Part shown: positions 54,607 to 62,983 of the stretch, piece after piece | Layout: each line of letters begins with the position of its first letter | Numbering within the stretch: position 1 is the stretch's first letter | DNA from: an uncultured Alphaproteobacteria bacterium | GTDB taxonomy: Bacteria > Pseudomonadota > Alphaproteobacteria > HIMB59 > GCA-002718135 | Assembly: GCA_902595425.1 (NCBI GenBank) | Contig: CACJPV010000005.1 | Location: 1 to 64,000 of the forward strand | Direction of reading: 5' to 3' | DNA length: 64,000 nt | Notes under the pieces: generated by a model | Told to the model about the DNA's origin: nothing | The model's input: the letters and a program-made list of their open reading frames with translations, nothing else | Databases searched by the model: none | Translations under genes and position numbers: made by a program

Positions 54607-56649
54607 ATGAATGATCCTTTATTGCAGTCTTTTCAACTTAAACATTTGCATTTAAAAAATCGCATTATCATCACAAGTCATGAGCCATCTTATAACGAAG
54701 ATGGCTTTCCAAAAGATAAGTACATAGCCTATCATCTAGAAAGAGCAAAAGGTGGAATAGCGATGACGATGACTGCAGGTTCATCGGTAGTATCTAAAGA
54801 TAGTCCTCCTTCATTTGATAATATTCATGCATACAAAGATGAAGTTGTTCCCTGGATAAAGAAACTTACAAATGCCATTCATGATCAGGATTGTAAAATT
54901 ATGATACAATTAACTCATTTAGGAAGAAGAACATCATGGAGTAAGGGTGATTGGCTTCCATCTATTTCATCGGGAAAGCACCGTGAACCTGCTCACAAAG
55001 CATTTCCAAAAATTGCTGAAAGTTGGGACATTGAGCGAATTATAAAAGAATATGGCGATGCTGCAGAACGGATGAAAGAAGGCGGAATGGATGGAGTTGA
55101 GCTTGAGGGTCAAGGTCATCTAATAGGTCAATTTTTATCACCACTGAGTAATGATTTAGACACAGAGTATGGGGGAAGTTTAGAGAATAGACTTCGTTTT
55201 ACCATTGAGGTTTTAACAGAAATAAGAAAAAAAGTTGGACAGAAATTTATTGTAGGTATTCGTTGTGTCTTTGATGAAGCAACTGAAGGTGGGCTTAACA
55301 AATCTGATGGATTAGAAATTGCTAAGATTTTATCTGAATCAGGTCTTGTAGATTACCTGAATATCAATAGAGGAAGAATTCACACTGATCCTAGTTTGAC
55401 TAAACTAATTCCTATACAAGGGATGAAGAGTGCTCCGCATTTAGATTTTGCTGGAGAAATAAAAAAAGAAGTTAATTTACCAATTTTTCATGCTTCTAAA
55501 ATTTCTGATGTAGCCACTGCAAGATATGCTATTTCCAATGATCTTGTTGATATGATTGGCATGACTAGAGGGCACTTAGCTGATCCCCATATTGTAAAAA
55601 AAATTAGAGAAAATAGAGAAGAAGATATAAGACCATGTGTTGGGGCAACGTATTGTTTAGATAGAATATATCAAGGTGAAGAAGCCCTCTGCATTCATAA
55701 TGCTGCAACAGGTAGAGAATTAAAATTTCCAAATATAATTTCCCCCTCAAAAACAAAAAAAAGAATTGTGATAGTAGGTGCAGGACCTGGTGGTCTTGAG
55801 TCAGCTAGAATAGCATCCGAAAGAGGTCATGAAGTTGTAATTTTTGAGGCTGCCTCTGACCCCGGTGGGCAGGTAAGATTATGTGCAAAATCAAAAAGAA
55901 GAAAAGATATGATGGGAATTATTGATTGGCGGATGGAGCAGTGCACTAAAAAAAGGGTAAATTTTAAATTTAATGTTTTAGCAGAAAAAGATGAAATACT
56001 TGATCAAAATCCAGACACTGTAATTATTGCAACTGGAGGTATACCTAATCTAGAACTTTTTGAGACAAAAAAAGATTTAGAAAATGTTTTTTCAAGTTGG
56101 GATATAATATCAGGCGATATTAAAACAGCAGAAAATATATTAATTTATGATGAAGCAGGAGATCATGTTGCAATGCAATCAGCTGAATTAGCAATTGAAC
56201 AAGGGTCAAATGTTAGCTTTGTCACACCTGATCGATTAATATCTTCAGAAATAATGGGCATGAATTTAACTCCTTATTTAAAAAAACTTCAGAATGAAAA
56301 TATTTCATTTTCAATAGGAAGAAGATTATTAGACGTGTCAATAAGAGGTAATAAACTAAATGCATTAATAGGATCAGACTATGATGAGTTATTCAAAAAT
56401 AATTTAACGTTCGATCAAGTATTTGTTAACTATGGAACAAAACCTCTAGATGAGTTGTATTTTGAGCTATTGCCAGATTCAAAAAATGAAGGAGAGGTAG
56501 ATTATGAAAGATTTATTAAGGGATATGAGCAAAAAATAATCAAAAACAAAGAAAGCACTTTTAATATTTTTAGAATTGGAGATGCTATTGCATCACGAAA
56601 TATCCATGCAGCAATTTATGATGCATTAAGATTAGCAGTCAAAATTTAA
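54607..56649 (+). CDS. DgcA/trimethylamine dehydrogenase-like FMN/FAD oxidoreductase
   Basis: A 680-residue fusion of an old-yellow-enzyme barrel (about 1-340), a cluster segment and a pyridine-nucleotide-disulfide-type FAD domain (GAGPGG at 391-396). The cluster segment has Cys344, Cys350 and Cys362, but Ala347 replaces the second cysteine of the TMADH pattern C-x2-C-x2-C-x11-C. Homologues demethylate dimethylglycine or N-methylproline. Coupling to the Rieske oxygenase suggests it handles the demethylated intermediate. Whether three cysteines still hold a [4Fe-4S] cluster is unclear. A dienoyl-CoA reductase role is less likely. Confidence 0.82.
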   Translation: MNDPLLQSFQLKHLHLKNRIIITSHEPSYNEDGFPKDKYIAYHLERAKGGIAMTMTAGSSVVSKDSPPSFDNIHAYKDEVVPWIKKLTNAIHDQDCKIMIQLTHLGRRTSWSKGDWLPSISSGKHREPAHKAFPKIAESWDIERIIKEYGDAAERMKEGGMDGVELEGQGHLIGQFLSPLSNDLDTEYGGSLENRLRFTIEVLTEIRKKVGQKFIVGIRCVFDEATEGGLNKSDGLEIAKILSESGLVDYLNINRGRIHTDPSLTKLIPIQGMKSAPHLDFAGEIKKEVNLPIFHASKISDVATARYAISNDLVDMIGMTRGHLADPHIVKKIRENREEDIRPCVGATYCLDRIYQGEEALCIHNAATGRELKFPNIISPSKTKKRIVIVGAGPGGLESARIASERGHEVVIFEAASDPGGQVRLCAKSKRRKDMMGIIDWRMEQCTKKRVNFKFNVLAEKDEILDQNPDTVIIATGGIPNLELFETKKDLENVFSSWDIISGDIKTAENILIYDEAGDHVAMQSAELAIEQGSNVSFVTPDRLISSEIMGMNLTPYLKKLQNENISFSIGRRLLDVSIRGNKLNALIGSDYDELFKNNLTFDQVFVNYGTKPLDELYFELLPDSKNEGEVDYERFIKGYEQKIIKNKESTFNIFRIGDAIASRNIHAAIYDALRLAVKI

Positions 56650-56724
56650 AATTTAAATAAGCCAATGCACAGTGACAATTAAGTCATTAATCTTTATAGT
56701 TAATATTATTAATTAAGGGGTAGT

Positions 56725-57102
56725 ATGGATGAAAAATTATTTAAAAAAGGATTAGAAAAAAGAAAAGCTACATTGGGAAGAGAATATATTGAAAAAAATT
56801 TAGAGCAAGCCAATGATTTTACTCTGCCTTTTCAAAAAGCAATGACGGAATGGTGTTGGGGGTTTGGTTGGGGTGACGAAGTAATAGACATGAAAACACG
56901 CTCAATGATGAATCTTTCAATGATTGGTGCACTAGGAAAAATGCATGAATGGGAAATACATTGTAGAGGAGCAATAACTAATGGAGTATCTAAAGATGAA
57001 ATTAGAGCAATAATTCATGTTATTGGAATTTACTGCGGTGTACCTCAGGCCCTAGAATGCTTTAGAGTTGCAAAAAAAGTGTTGGAAGAAAAAAATCTTT
57101 AA
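56725..57102 (+). CDS. Carboxymuconolactone decarboxylase (AhpD-like) family protein
   Basis: A 125-residue alpha-helical CMD-family protein, PcaC-like in length. WGDEVIDMKTRSMMNLSMI, HEWEIHCRGAITNG and IHVIGIYCGVPQALE are typical. It lacks the AhpD CxxC pair. AAGGGG precedes the start at 56725, 75 bp after the DgcA-like gene. The family includes gamma-carboxymuconolactone decarboxylases and uncharacterised relatives, so its reaction here is not known. It may belong to the same demethylation unit. Confidence 0.82.
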   Translation: MDEKLFKKGLEKRKATLGREYIEKNLEQANDFTLPFQKAMTEWCWGFGWGDEVIDMKTRSMMNLSMIGALGKMHEWEIHCRGAITNGVSKDEIRAIIHVIGIYCGVPQALECFRVAKKVLEEKNL

Positions 57103-57110
57103 AGAAATTT

Positions 57111-58031
57111 TTAGCTATAAATATAAAAAATATAGCCAACGTATAAAATTAATCCAATAGAACCATATGTTCTTCCAATTCTTTTAAGAAAAATCATAAA
57201 TCCTAAAATCATTACAGTAACAAACAACATAAAGAGCAAATCAATATAACCTATTACTGTTGGTATACTGAAGTTTCCAAAAAAAGAAGAAACACCTAAT
57301 ACTCCTAAGACATTATAAATATTTGATCCTAAAACATTACCTAGAGCAAAATCAACTTTTCGTCTTATAGCAGATAAAATTCCAACCACTAATTCTGGCA
57401 GTGAGGTACCAAAGGCAACTAATGAAACACCTATTATAGCTTCTGGAATATTTAATTGTTTAGCAATATTAATAGCTGAGTCTACAAAAAGATCTGATCC
57501 ATAAATTAAAAGTATTATTCCTAATACAATAAAAATTATTGAAACAAGAAGAGAATAATCTCCTTTTTCTTCAACATCAGAAACGTCAATAGAACCCTGC
57601 TTAACTTGTACGTACATAATTAAAAATAATAAACCTATCGCTAATATGCCAAAAAGAAAATTAAAAGGCAGAATCAAATAACTCATAGCTATTAAGATTA
57701 ATGCTAAGAAAATATTTATCCAAGCTTGATTAATTTGATTTTGATTAATATTTCCTATGGGAATTAAAAAAGATGTAGCGGCCATTACTAGTATTAAATT
57801 TGCAATATTGCTTCCGATAACAGCTCCAACAGCTAGATCAGCATGATTAGAAACTACAGCATTAATACTACTAGCTAGCTCAGGCAAAGACGTACCTCCA
57901 GCTACAATAACAACTCCAATAGCAAATAAAGATACTTTAAGCTTTCTTCCAAAACTTACTGAGCCTCTAATTATTAGTTCAGCACCAAGTATTAGAAGAG
58001 CAAGACCAATAATTAATAAAAATAAATTCAC
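57111..58031 (-). CDS. Sodium/calcium exchanger family (CaCA, YrbG-like) antiporter
   Basis: A 306-residue polytopic membrane protein with two inverted Na_Ca_ex repeats. The alpha-repeat motifs are VAGGTSLPELASSINA and GAVIGSNIANLI in the first half, and VAFGTSLPELVVGI and ALGNVLGSNIYNVLG in the second. It exchanges Na or H with Ca or another cation. The start is a GTG at 58031, 6 bp after the TRAP large subunit stop, so it appears to be the last gene of the TRAP operon. Since TRAP uptake is Na-driven, an exchanger in the operon could adjust ion balance, but that is inference. Confidence 0.9.
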   Translation of the reverse strand: MNLFLLIIGLALLILGAELIIRGSVSFGRKLKVSLFAIGVVIVAGGTSLPELASSINAVVSNHADLAVGAVIGSNIANLILVMAATSFLIPIGNINQNQINQAWINIFLALILIAMSYLILPFNFLFGILAIGLLFLIMYVQVKQGSIDVSDVEEKGDYSLLVSIIFIVLGIILLIYGSDLFVDSAINIAKQLNIPEAIIGVSLVAFGTSLPELVVGILSAIRRKVDFALGNVLGSNIYNVLGVLGVSSFFGNFSIPTVIGYIDLLFMLFVTVMILGFMIFLKRIGRTYGSIGLILYVGYIFYIYS

Positions 58032-58037
58032 GAATAT

Positions 58038-59372
58038 CTAACTACCGTAAATATAATGGGGTAACCATAAAGCAATTTGAGGGAAAATAATTATTAGAGC
58101 TAACCCAATTACTTGCAAGACCATAAACTGCATCATACCTATATATATATCCTTCAAATCCCATTCTGGCACAACGCCTTTTAAGAAATAGGCTGATAAG
58201 GCAACTGGTGGTGATAACCATGCAGTTTGTAAATTAACTGCAACAAGTATTGCAAACCATATTAAGTTAAAACCAAGTCCTTCAATTAAAGGTAAAATTA
58301 TTGGAACAACAATTAATACAATTGGTACCCATTCTAGTGGCCACCCTAATAAAAATATCATCGCCATAACAATTAACAAAATTAAATATCTATTTACTTC
58401 AAGACTTAGCAAGAAATCAGTAATCATTGACGGGGTTCCTAATCTAGCAAAAACAGCTCCAAAAAAATTAGAAGCTGCTACAAGCAACATTATTAATGCC
58501 GTAATTTCCAATGTTTTAATTAATCCATCTTTTAATTTTTCCATAGTTAGTTTTCGATAGGCAAGCGCTAATATTATTGAACCTAGAGCGCCACAACCTG
58601 CTGCCTCTGTTGGTGTTGCAAGACCAAATAAAATACTTCCAAGTGCAGAGAAAACTAAAAGTGCAGGAGGCACTAGTCCCATAAAAAATTCATAAAGAAC
58701 AACACTCATATCCTTTTCTCTATCTTCTTCTGGAACAACTGGTCCAAGTGAAGGGTCTAGGTAACATCTTATAGTTGCGTAACCAGCATATAAAACTGCT
58801 AACATAATTCCAGGAATTATAGCTGCTGCAAAAAGATCTGTAACAGGAATTTCCATTATTGGACCCATTACAACAAGCATAATACTTGGAGGAATTAAAA
58901 TTCCTAAAGTTCCTCCTGCAGTTATCGTTCCAGCTGCCAACCTAACATCATATCCTGATCTATTCATAGATTTTGCAGCCATAATTCCCAATATTGTAAC
59001 TGATGCACCAACAATACCTGTGGCTGCAGCAAAAATTATAGATACAAAAAGAACAGCATAAAAAAGAGATCCACGAACTCTCGAAAGCATCATCTGAACT
59101 GAGGAAAATAATCTTTCCATTAAACCTGCTTGTTCCATCATAATGCCCATAAAGACAAACAATGGAACGGCGGCTAAAGTTTGTTCGGTCATAACCATTG
59201 AAAACTGCAAAGTCATTAAATAGAAAACTAATTTTCCAAATCCAAGATAACCAAAGACAAATCCTAAAAAAATTAAAGTAAAGGAAATCGGGAAACCAAC
59301 AAAAATAGAAAATAGCATTACTGCTATTAAAAATATTCCTAAAATCTCTGGACTAATAAATTCTGCAATCAT
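58038..59372 (-). CDS. TRAP transporter large permease (DctM family)
   Basis: A 444-residue membrane protein with about 12 helices and family landmarks PLFVFMGIMMEQAGL, GTLGILIPPSIMLVVMGP and TPTEAAGCGALGSI. It is the Na-dependent transport subunit. The start overlaps the small-subunit stop as ATGA. The system is divergent from a GMC oxidoreductase that is followed by xsc, which fits uptake of a C2/C3 sulfonate such as isethionate. Confidence 0.95.
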   Translation of the reverse strand: MIAEFISPEILGIFLIAVMLFSIFVGFPISFTLIFLGFVFGYLGFGKLVFYLMTLQFSMVMTEQTLAAVPLFVFMGIMMEQAGLMERLFSSVQMMLSRVRGSLFYAVLFVSIIFAAATGIVGASVTILGIMAAKSMNRSGYDVRLAAGTITAGGTLGILIPPSIMLVVMGPIMEIPVTDLFAAAIIPGIMLAVLYAGYATIRCYLDPSLGPVVPEEDREKDMSVVLYEFFMGLVPPALLVFSALGSILFGLATPTEAAGCGALGSIILALAYRKLTMEKLKDGLIKTLEITALIMLLVAASNFFGAVFARLGTPSMITDFLLSLEVNRYLILLIVMAMIFLLGWPLEWVPIVLIVVPIILPLIEGLGFNLIWFAILVAVNLQTAWLSPPVALSAYFLKGVVPEWDLKDIYIGMMQFMVLQVIGLALIIIFPQIALWLPHYIYGS

Positions 59373-59980
59373 TCATCACCTGGCCATTTGCCATTTTTCA
59401 TAGCGTAGTGACTTTTTAATAATTCAGATACACCTTGTATAAGTAAAAAAACTATACCAATCCATAAGCATGATTTTATTGGCCAAAGGTAAGGCATCCA
59501 AGCTGTGTCCATTCCTTTTTCTCCACGCTGCATTGACTCAATGACAAATATTGTAGTCATGTACAAACAAAAGAAAAGTCCAGGAAAGTAAAAGAATAAA
59601 TATAACCAAAAATCAACAAAGCCTTGCGTTTTTATTTTAAAATTACGATATAAAAAATCTGCTCTTATATGTACACCTCTTGATAATGCATATCCTGAAC
59701 CAATCATAAACATCGCGCCATAAAAAAATCTGCTCATATCGTAAGCCCAGTAAGTAGGTGCGAGAAAAAATTTTCTTGCTACAACCTCATATGCCATACA
59801 TAAAAATAATGGAACAGTTATCCAGCAAATAGTTTTTCCCACTAGCAAACTAAACTTATCAATGTTGATGATGGTTTTGTAAATCCAATTTGCCATATCA
59901 GATGGTTGTTCAAAATAGCCTACTTTTCTCTCAGCAATTAACTCATCCTTTAAATCGTAATCTTGAATATTATCTGACAT
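59369..59980 (-). CDS. TRAP transporter small permease (DctQ family)
   Basis: A 203-residue protein with four helices (first near 42-62), larger than the common 160-180 residues because of a hydrophilic N-terminus of about 40 residues. The family motif near SRGVHIRADFLY is present. It bridges the binding protein and the large permease. The gene follows the binding-protein gene by 58 bp containing a hairpin. Confidence 0.92.
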   Translation of the reverse strand: MSDNIQDYDLKDELIAERKVGYFEQPSDMANWIYKTIINIDKFSLLVGKTICWITVPLFLCMAYEVVARKFFLAPTYWAYDMSRFFYGAMFMIGSGYALSRGVHIRADFLYRNFKIKTQGFVDFWLYLFFYFPGLFFCLYMTTIFVIESMQRGEKGMDTAWMPYLWPIKSCLWIGIVFLLIQGVSELLKSHYAMKNGKWPGDE

Positions 59981-60000
59981 TCTTGTGTTCTATAGGAATT

Positions 60001-60026
60001 AAAGAGCGGAAACTAGTCCGCTCTTT
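60001..60026 (-). terminator. Intrinsic terminator-like hairpin after TRAP binding protein gene
   Basis: AAAGAGCGGA and TCCGCTCTTT form a 10-bp stem around a six-base loop. It sits between the dctP-like stop and the dctQ-like start, as in the three ABC operons of the window. The U-tract on the minus strand is short, so it could stabilise mRNA as well as terminate. Confidence 0.8.
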
Positions 60027-60038
60027 ATATATTTTAAA

Positions 60039-61136
60039 TTATTTTAATGTTGCAGCGTGAGCCATACCTAATTTAGCATTAGACATTTGAGCTCCACTCC
60101 AAAATGGTACTGCAATATCAGCAAATTCTTTCATAGAAGTGTAAACTTCATTAAAAAATTCATTTTCTTCAGCATTTTTATTTAGAGTTGCTAAAGCAGC
60201 CGCCATGTATTCAGAAAAATAATCAGTTGGTGTATCATGCAGTATAACACCCGCTTCTTCTGTTAACATTCTAAGTGCTTTTCCATTCTCATAAATTCTA
60301 TCAGATAAAGTTAGCATCAATGATGCATCAGCAGCCACCTGAAGAGAAGCTTTTTCATGATCAGTTAAACTATCATATGTAGTACCGTTCATATAAAAGT
60401 CTGCATTTACAACCACTTGGTGCAAACCTTGAAGATAGTAGTGTTTTAATACTTTTTGAAAACCAAAAACACTGTCAGGTTTTGGACAGCACCATTCTGC
60501 AGCATCAATTGTACCAGCTTCAAGAGCAGGAAGAATATCTCCACCACCCATTGCTACTGAAGCAATACCAATATCTTTATATGTTTGACCAGGTATACCT
60601 GGAGGTGTTCTAAAACGATATTTTCTAAAATCCTCCATACTTGTGATTGGCTCTTTAAACCATCCTAGTGCTTCTGGACCAACAGGTTGAAGCATAAATC
60701 CTTTTATGTCTCTTCCCATCTCATCCCAAAGTTGTTCATATAATTCTTTTCCACCTGCAGCGTTAAACCACGATAGGAATGCTAGGTTATCGATTCCTAC
60801 ACCGCCACCTGCAACAGGTGATCCAAATAACATTGCAGCTGGATGCTCTCCTGACCAATAGTGAGTCCAAGCAAATCCACAATCAATTAGACCTTTGTCG
60901 ATTGCATCGAGCGTTTCTTTACCGCCAACAACAGTTCCTGCTGGCATAATTTCAAACTTTAAAGAACCACCAGTTAATTCTGTCACTCTATCAGTAAACT
61001 CTTCTTTTAGTAAACGCGCTTCATCACTCTTAGCATTTAGAACTGTCTGACACTTAAGTGTTTTTGCTTTTGCAGAGACAGTTGAAAATCCTAGAATCAA
61101 AACTGTTCCTAGAACTAATGTTAATAATTTTTTCAT
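60039..61136 (-). CDS. TRAP transporter periplasmic binding protein (DctP family)
   Basis: A 365-residue secreted protein. The signal peptide (about 1-24) ends near STVSAKAKTL. The mature protein has the DctP features LKCQTVLNAKSDEARLL, FRTPPGIPGQTYKDIG with its ligand-binding Arg, and DAAEWCCPKPDSVFGF. It carries a carboxylate or sulfonate to the Na-driven permease. The start has a GGGAGG site. In marine isethionate degraders TRAP genes (iseKLM) cluster with iseJ and xsc, the same arrangement as here. Taurine and 2-keto acids are alternatives. Confidence 0.92.
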   Translation of the reverse strand: MKKLLTLVLGTVLILGFSTVSAKAKTLKCQTVLNAKSDEARLLKEEFTDRVTELTGGSLKFEIMPAGTVVGGKETLDAIDKGLIDCGFAWTHYWSGEHPAAMLFGSPVAGGGVGIDNLAFLSWFNAAGGKELYEQLWDEMGRDIKGFMLQPVGPEALGWFKEPITSMEDFRKYRFRTPPGIPGQTYKDIGIASVAMGGGDILPALEAGTIDAAEWCCPKPDSVFGFQKVLKHYYLQGLHQVVVNADFYMNGTTYDSLTDHEKASLQVAADASLMLTLSDRIYENGKALRMLTEEAGVILHDTPTDYFSEYMAAALATLNKNAEENEFFNEVYTSMKEFADIAVPFWSGAQMSNAKLGMAHAATLK

Positions 61137-61380
61137 ATTTCCTCCCGAAAAATTGTATAAAAAAACTTAACATTAATAAAACGTTTTACAAAGATATTAT
61201 TAGGATTAATTAATAAAAAATATTGATAATAATGTAATAATGAAAAAAATAAAAATTAAGCAAATAACAAAAAAAATAAACAATTTAAAATATGTTGCCA
61301 TTAAATTTTAAACCTTTTAAATCAAACGTGTTTATAAAATTATCTTTTAATTTTCTATTTTTTAAACTCTAATATTTATA
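61137..61380. promoter_or_regulatory. Divergent promoter region, TRAP operon / GMC oxidoreductase
   Basis: This 244-bp AT-rich gap contains a GGGAGG site for the TRAP gene and a CG-centred palindrome (listed separately). I see no well-formed promoter, although several AT-rich -10-like stretches occur. No ribosome-binding site is obvious before the GMC start. Confidence 0.4.
61177..61188. promoter_or_regulatory. CG-centred palindrome, candidate operator
   Basis: TAAAACGTTTTA is a perfect 12-bp palindrome centred on CG, the form many LacI-family regulators use. It lies 41 bp upstream of the TRAP binding-protein start. It is one of the few CG-centred palindromes in the intergenic DNA here. Confidence 0.42.
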
Positions 61381-62982
61381 ATGAGCGATAGTTTTGATTA
61401 TATAATTGTTGGTGCCGGTTCAGCAGGATGTGTATTAGCAAACAGATTATCAACTAATCCTAAAATCTCAGTTCTTTTAATTGAAGCTGGAGGAAAGGAT
61501 ACGTATCCATGGATACATATTCCTGTTGGTTACTACAAAACTATGCATAATCCAAAAACAGATTGGTGTTTCAAAACAGAACCAGATGAGTCCATAAATG
61601 GAAGATCAATTAATTATCCAAGAGGCAAAACATTAGGAGGTAGCTCGTCAATAAACGGTCTCTTGTACATTAGAGGTCAATCAAGAGATTATGATATTTG
61701 GCGTCAACTCGGAAACACTGGATGGGGATGGGACGATGTACTGCCATATTTTATTAAATCAGAAAATCAAGAAAGAGGGGAAGATCAATTTCATGGTGTT
61801 GGCGGTCCTTTATCAGTTTCTGATATTAGAATTAAACTTGATATATTAGATGAATTCCAAAATGCTGCTGAAGAGGTAGGCATTCCTAAGATTAAAGATT
61901 TTAATACAGGTGATAATTTTGGATGTGATTATTTTCAAGTAACAGAAAAAAATGGATTAAGATGTAGTACTGCAGTCGGGTATTTAAATCCTGCTAAAAA
62001 AAGAAAAAATTTAAAAATTGTAGTTAAGGCGCATGTAAAAAAAATTAATTTTGATAAAAAAAAAGCTGTTGGTATTTCCTATTGGCATAATAATGAATTA
62101 ATAACAGTAAAAGCTAATAAAGAAGTCATTTTGTCAGCAGGAGCAATTGGTTCCCCTCATATTTTGCAAACATCAGGGATTGGCAATCAGAAGAAATTAC
62201 AAGAATTAGGTATAAATATGGTTCATCATAACCCAAATGTTGGACAAAATCTTCAAGATCATCTGATGCTAAGACCAGTCTACAAAGTAAAAAATATAAA
62301 AACATTAAACAAGACTATAAATAGTTTTTTTGGCAAAATGTTAATTGGAATGGAGTTTGTATTTTTTAGAAAAGGAGTAATGACAATGGGTGCAAGTCAG
62401 TTGTGTGGCTTTGCGAAAAGTGATGATAGCAAGGAAACACCAGATTTACAATTTCATGTTCAGCCTATCAGCACTGATAAACTTGGAGGAGCTAGTCTTC
62501 ATAAGTTTAATGCTTTTACTCCCACTGTTGCAAACTTAAGACCAACTAGCAGAGGAGAAATTTATATTACTTCTAAAGATAGTAGAAATGACCCTAAAAT
62601 AAAAATGAATTATTTGTCTACTCCAGAAGACCGACAAGTGTCAGCGGCAGGTATTCGATTAGTCAGAAAAATTATTTTTAAAAGTGAGACGTTTAAAAAA
62701 TATTCACCTGAAGAATTTAGACCAGGGTTAGAATATCAAACTGATGAGGACATAATTAATGCTGCAAGCGAACATGCCCAAACCATTTTTCATCCGGTAG
62801 GCACATGTAAAATGGGAAATGACTCAAACGCGGTAGTTGATGATACTCTAAAAGTTCACCAAATTAAAAATTTAAGAGTTGTTGATGCGTCTATTATGCC
62901 AAATATTACGTCTGGTAATACTAATGCACCTACAATAATGATAGCTGAAAAAGCATCTGATATGATTATTGCAGATCAATAA
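61381..62982 (+). CDS. GMC-family oxidoreductase, choline/isethionate dehydrogenase type
   Basis: A 533-residue GMC flavoprotein. The FAD motif IIVGAGSAGCVLANRL is near 8-23, PRGKTLGGSSSINGLLYIRG near 80-99, and the catalytic His471 (HPVGTCKMG) and Asn515 (SGNTNAPT) are present. Length and motifs match choline dehydrogenase BetA and the isethionate dehydrogenase IseJ. Context favours IseJ: it lies between a TRAP transporter and xsc and would yield sulfoacetaldehyde from isethionate. Betaine aldehyde dehydrogenase is not adjacent. Choline or other alcohols remain possible. Confidence 0.75.
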   Translation: MSDSFDYIIVGAGSAGCVLANRLSTNPKISVLLIEAGGKDTYPWIHIPVGYYKTMHNPKTDWCFKTEPDESINGRSINYPRGKTLGGSSSINGLLYIRGQSRDYDIWRQLGNTGWGWDDVLPYFIKSENQERGEDQFHGVGGPLSVSDIRIKLDILDEFQNAAEEVGIPKIKDFNTGDNFGCDYFQVTEKNGLRCSTAVGYLNPAKKRKNLKIVVKAHVKKINFDKKKAVGISYWHNNELITVKANKEVILSAGAIGSPHILQTSGIGNQKKLQELGINMVHHNPNVGQNLQDHLMLRPVYKVKNIKTLNKTINSFFGKMLIGMEFVFFRKGVMTMGASQLCGFAKSDDSKETPDLQFHVQPISTDKLGGASLHKFNAFTPTVANLRPTSRGEIYITSKDSRNDPKIKMNYLSTPEDRQVSAAGIRLVRKIIFKSETFKKYSPEEFRPGLEYQTDEDIINAASEHAQTIFHPVGTCKMGNDSNAVVDDTLKVHQIKNLRVVDASIMPNITSGNTNAPTIMIAEKASDMIIADQ

Positions 62983-62983
62983 A

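Noticed and set aside
61381..62982. Choline dehydrogenase BetA as the firm call
   Set aside because: No betaine aldehyde dehydrogenase or choline transporter is adjacent, and the TRAP and xsc neighbours favour isethionate. Left open as an alternative.
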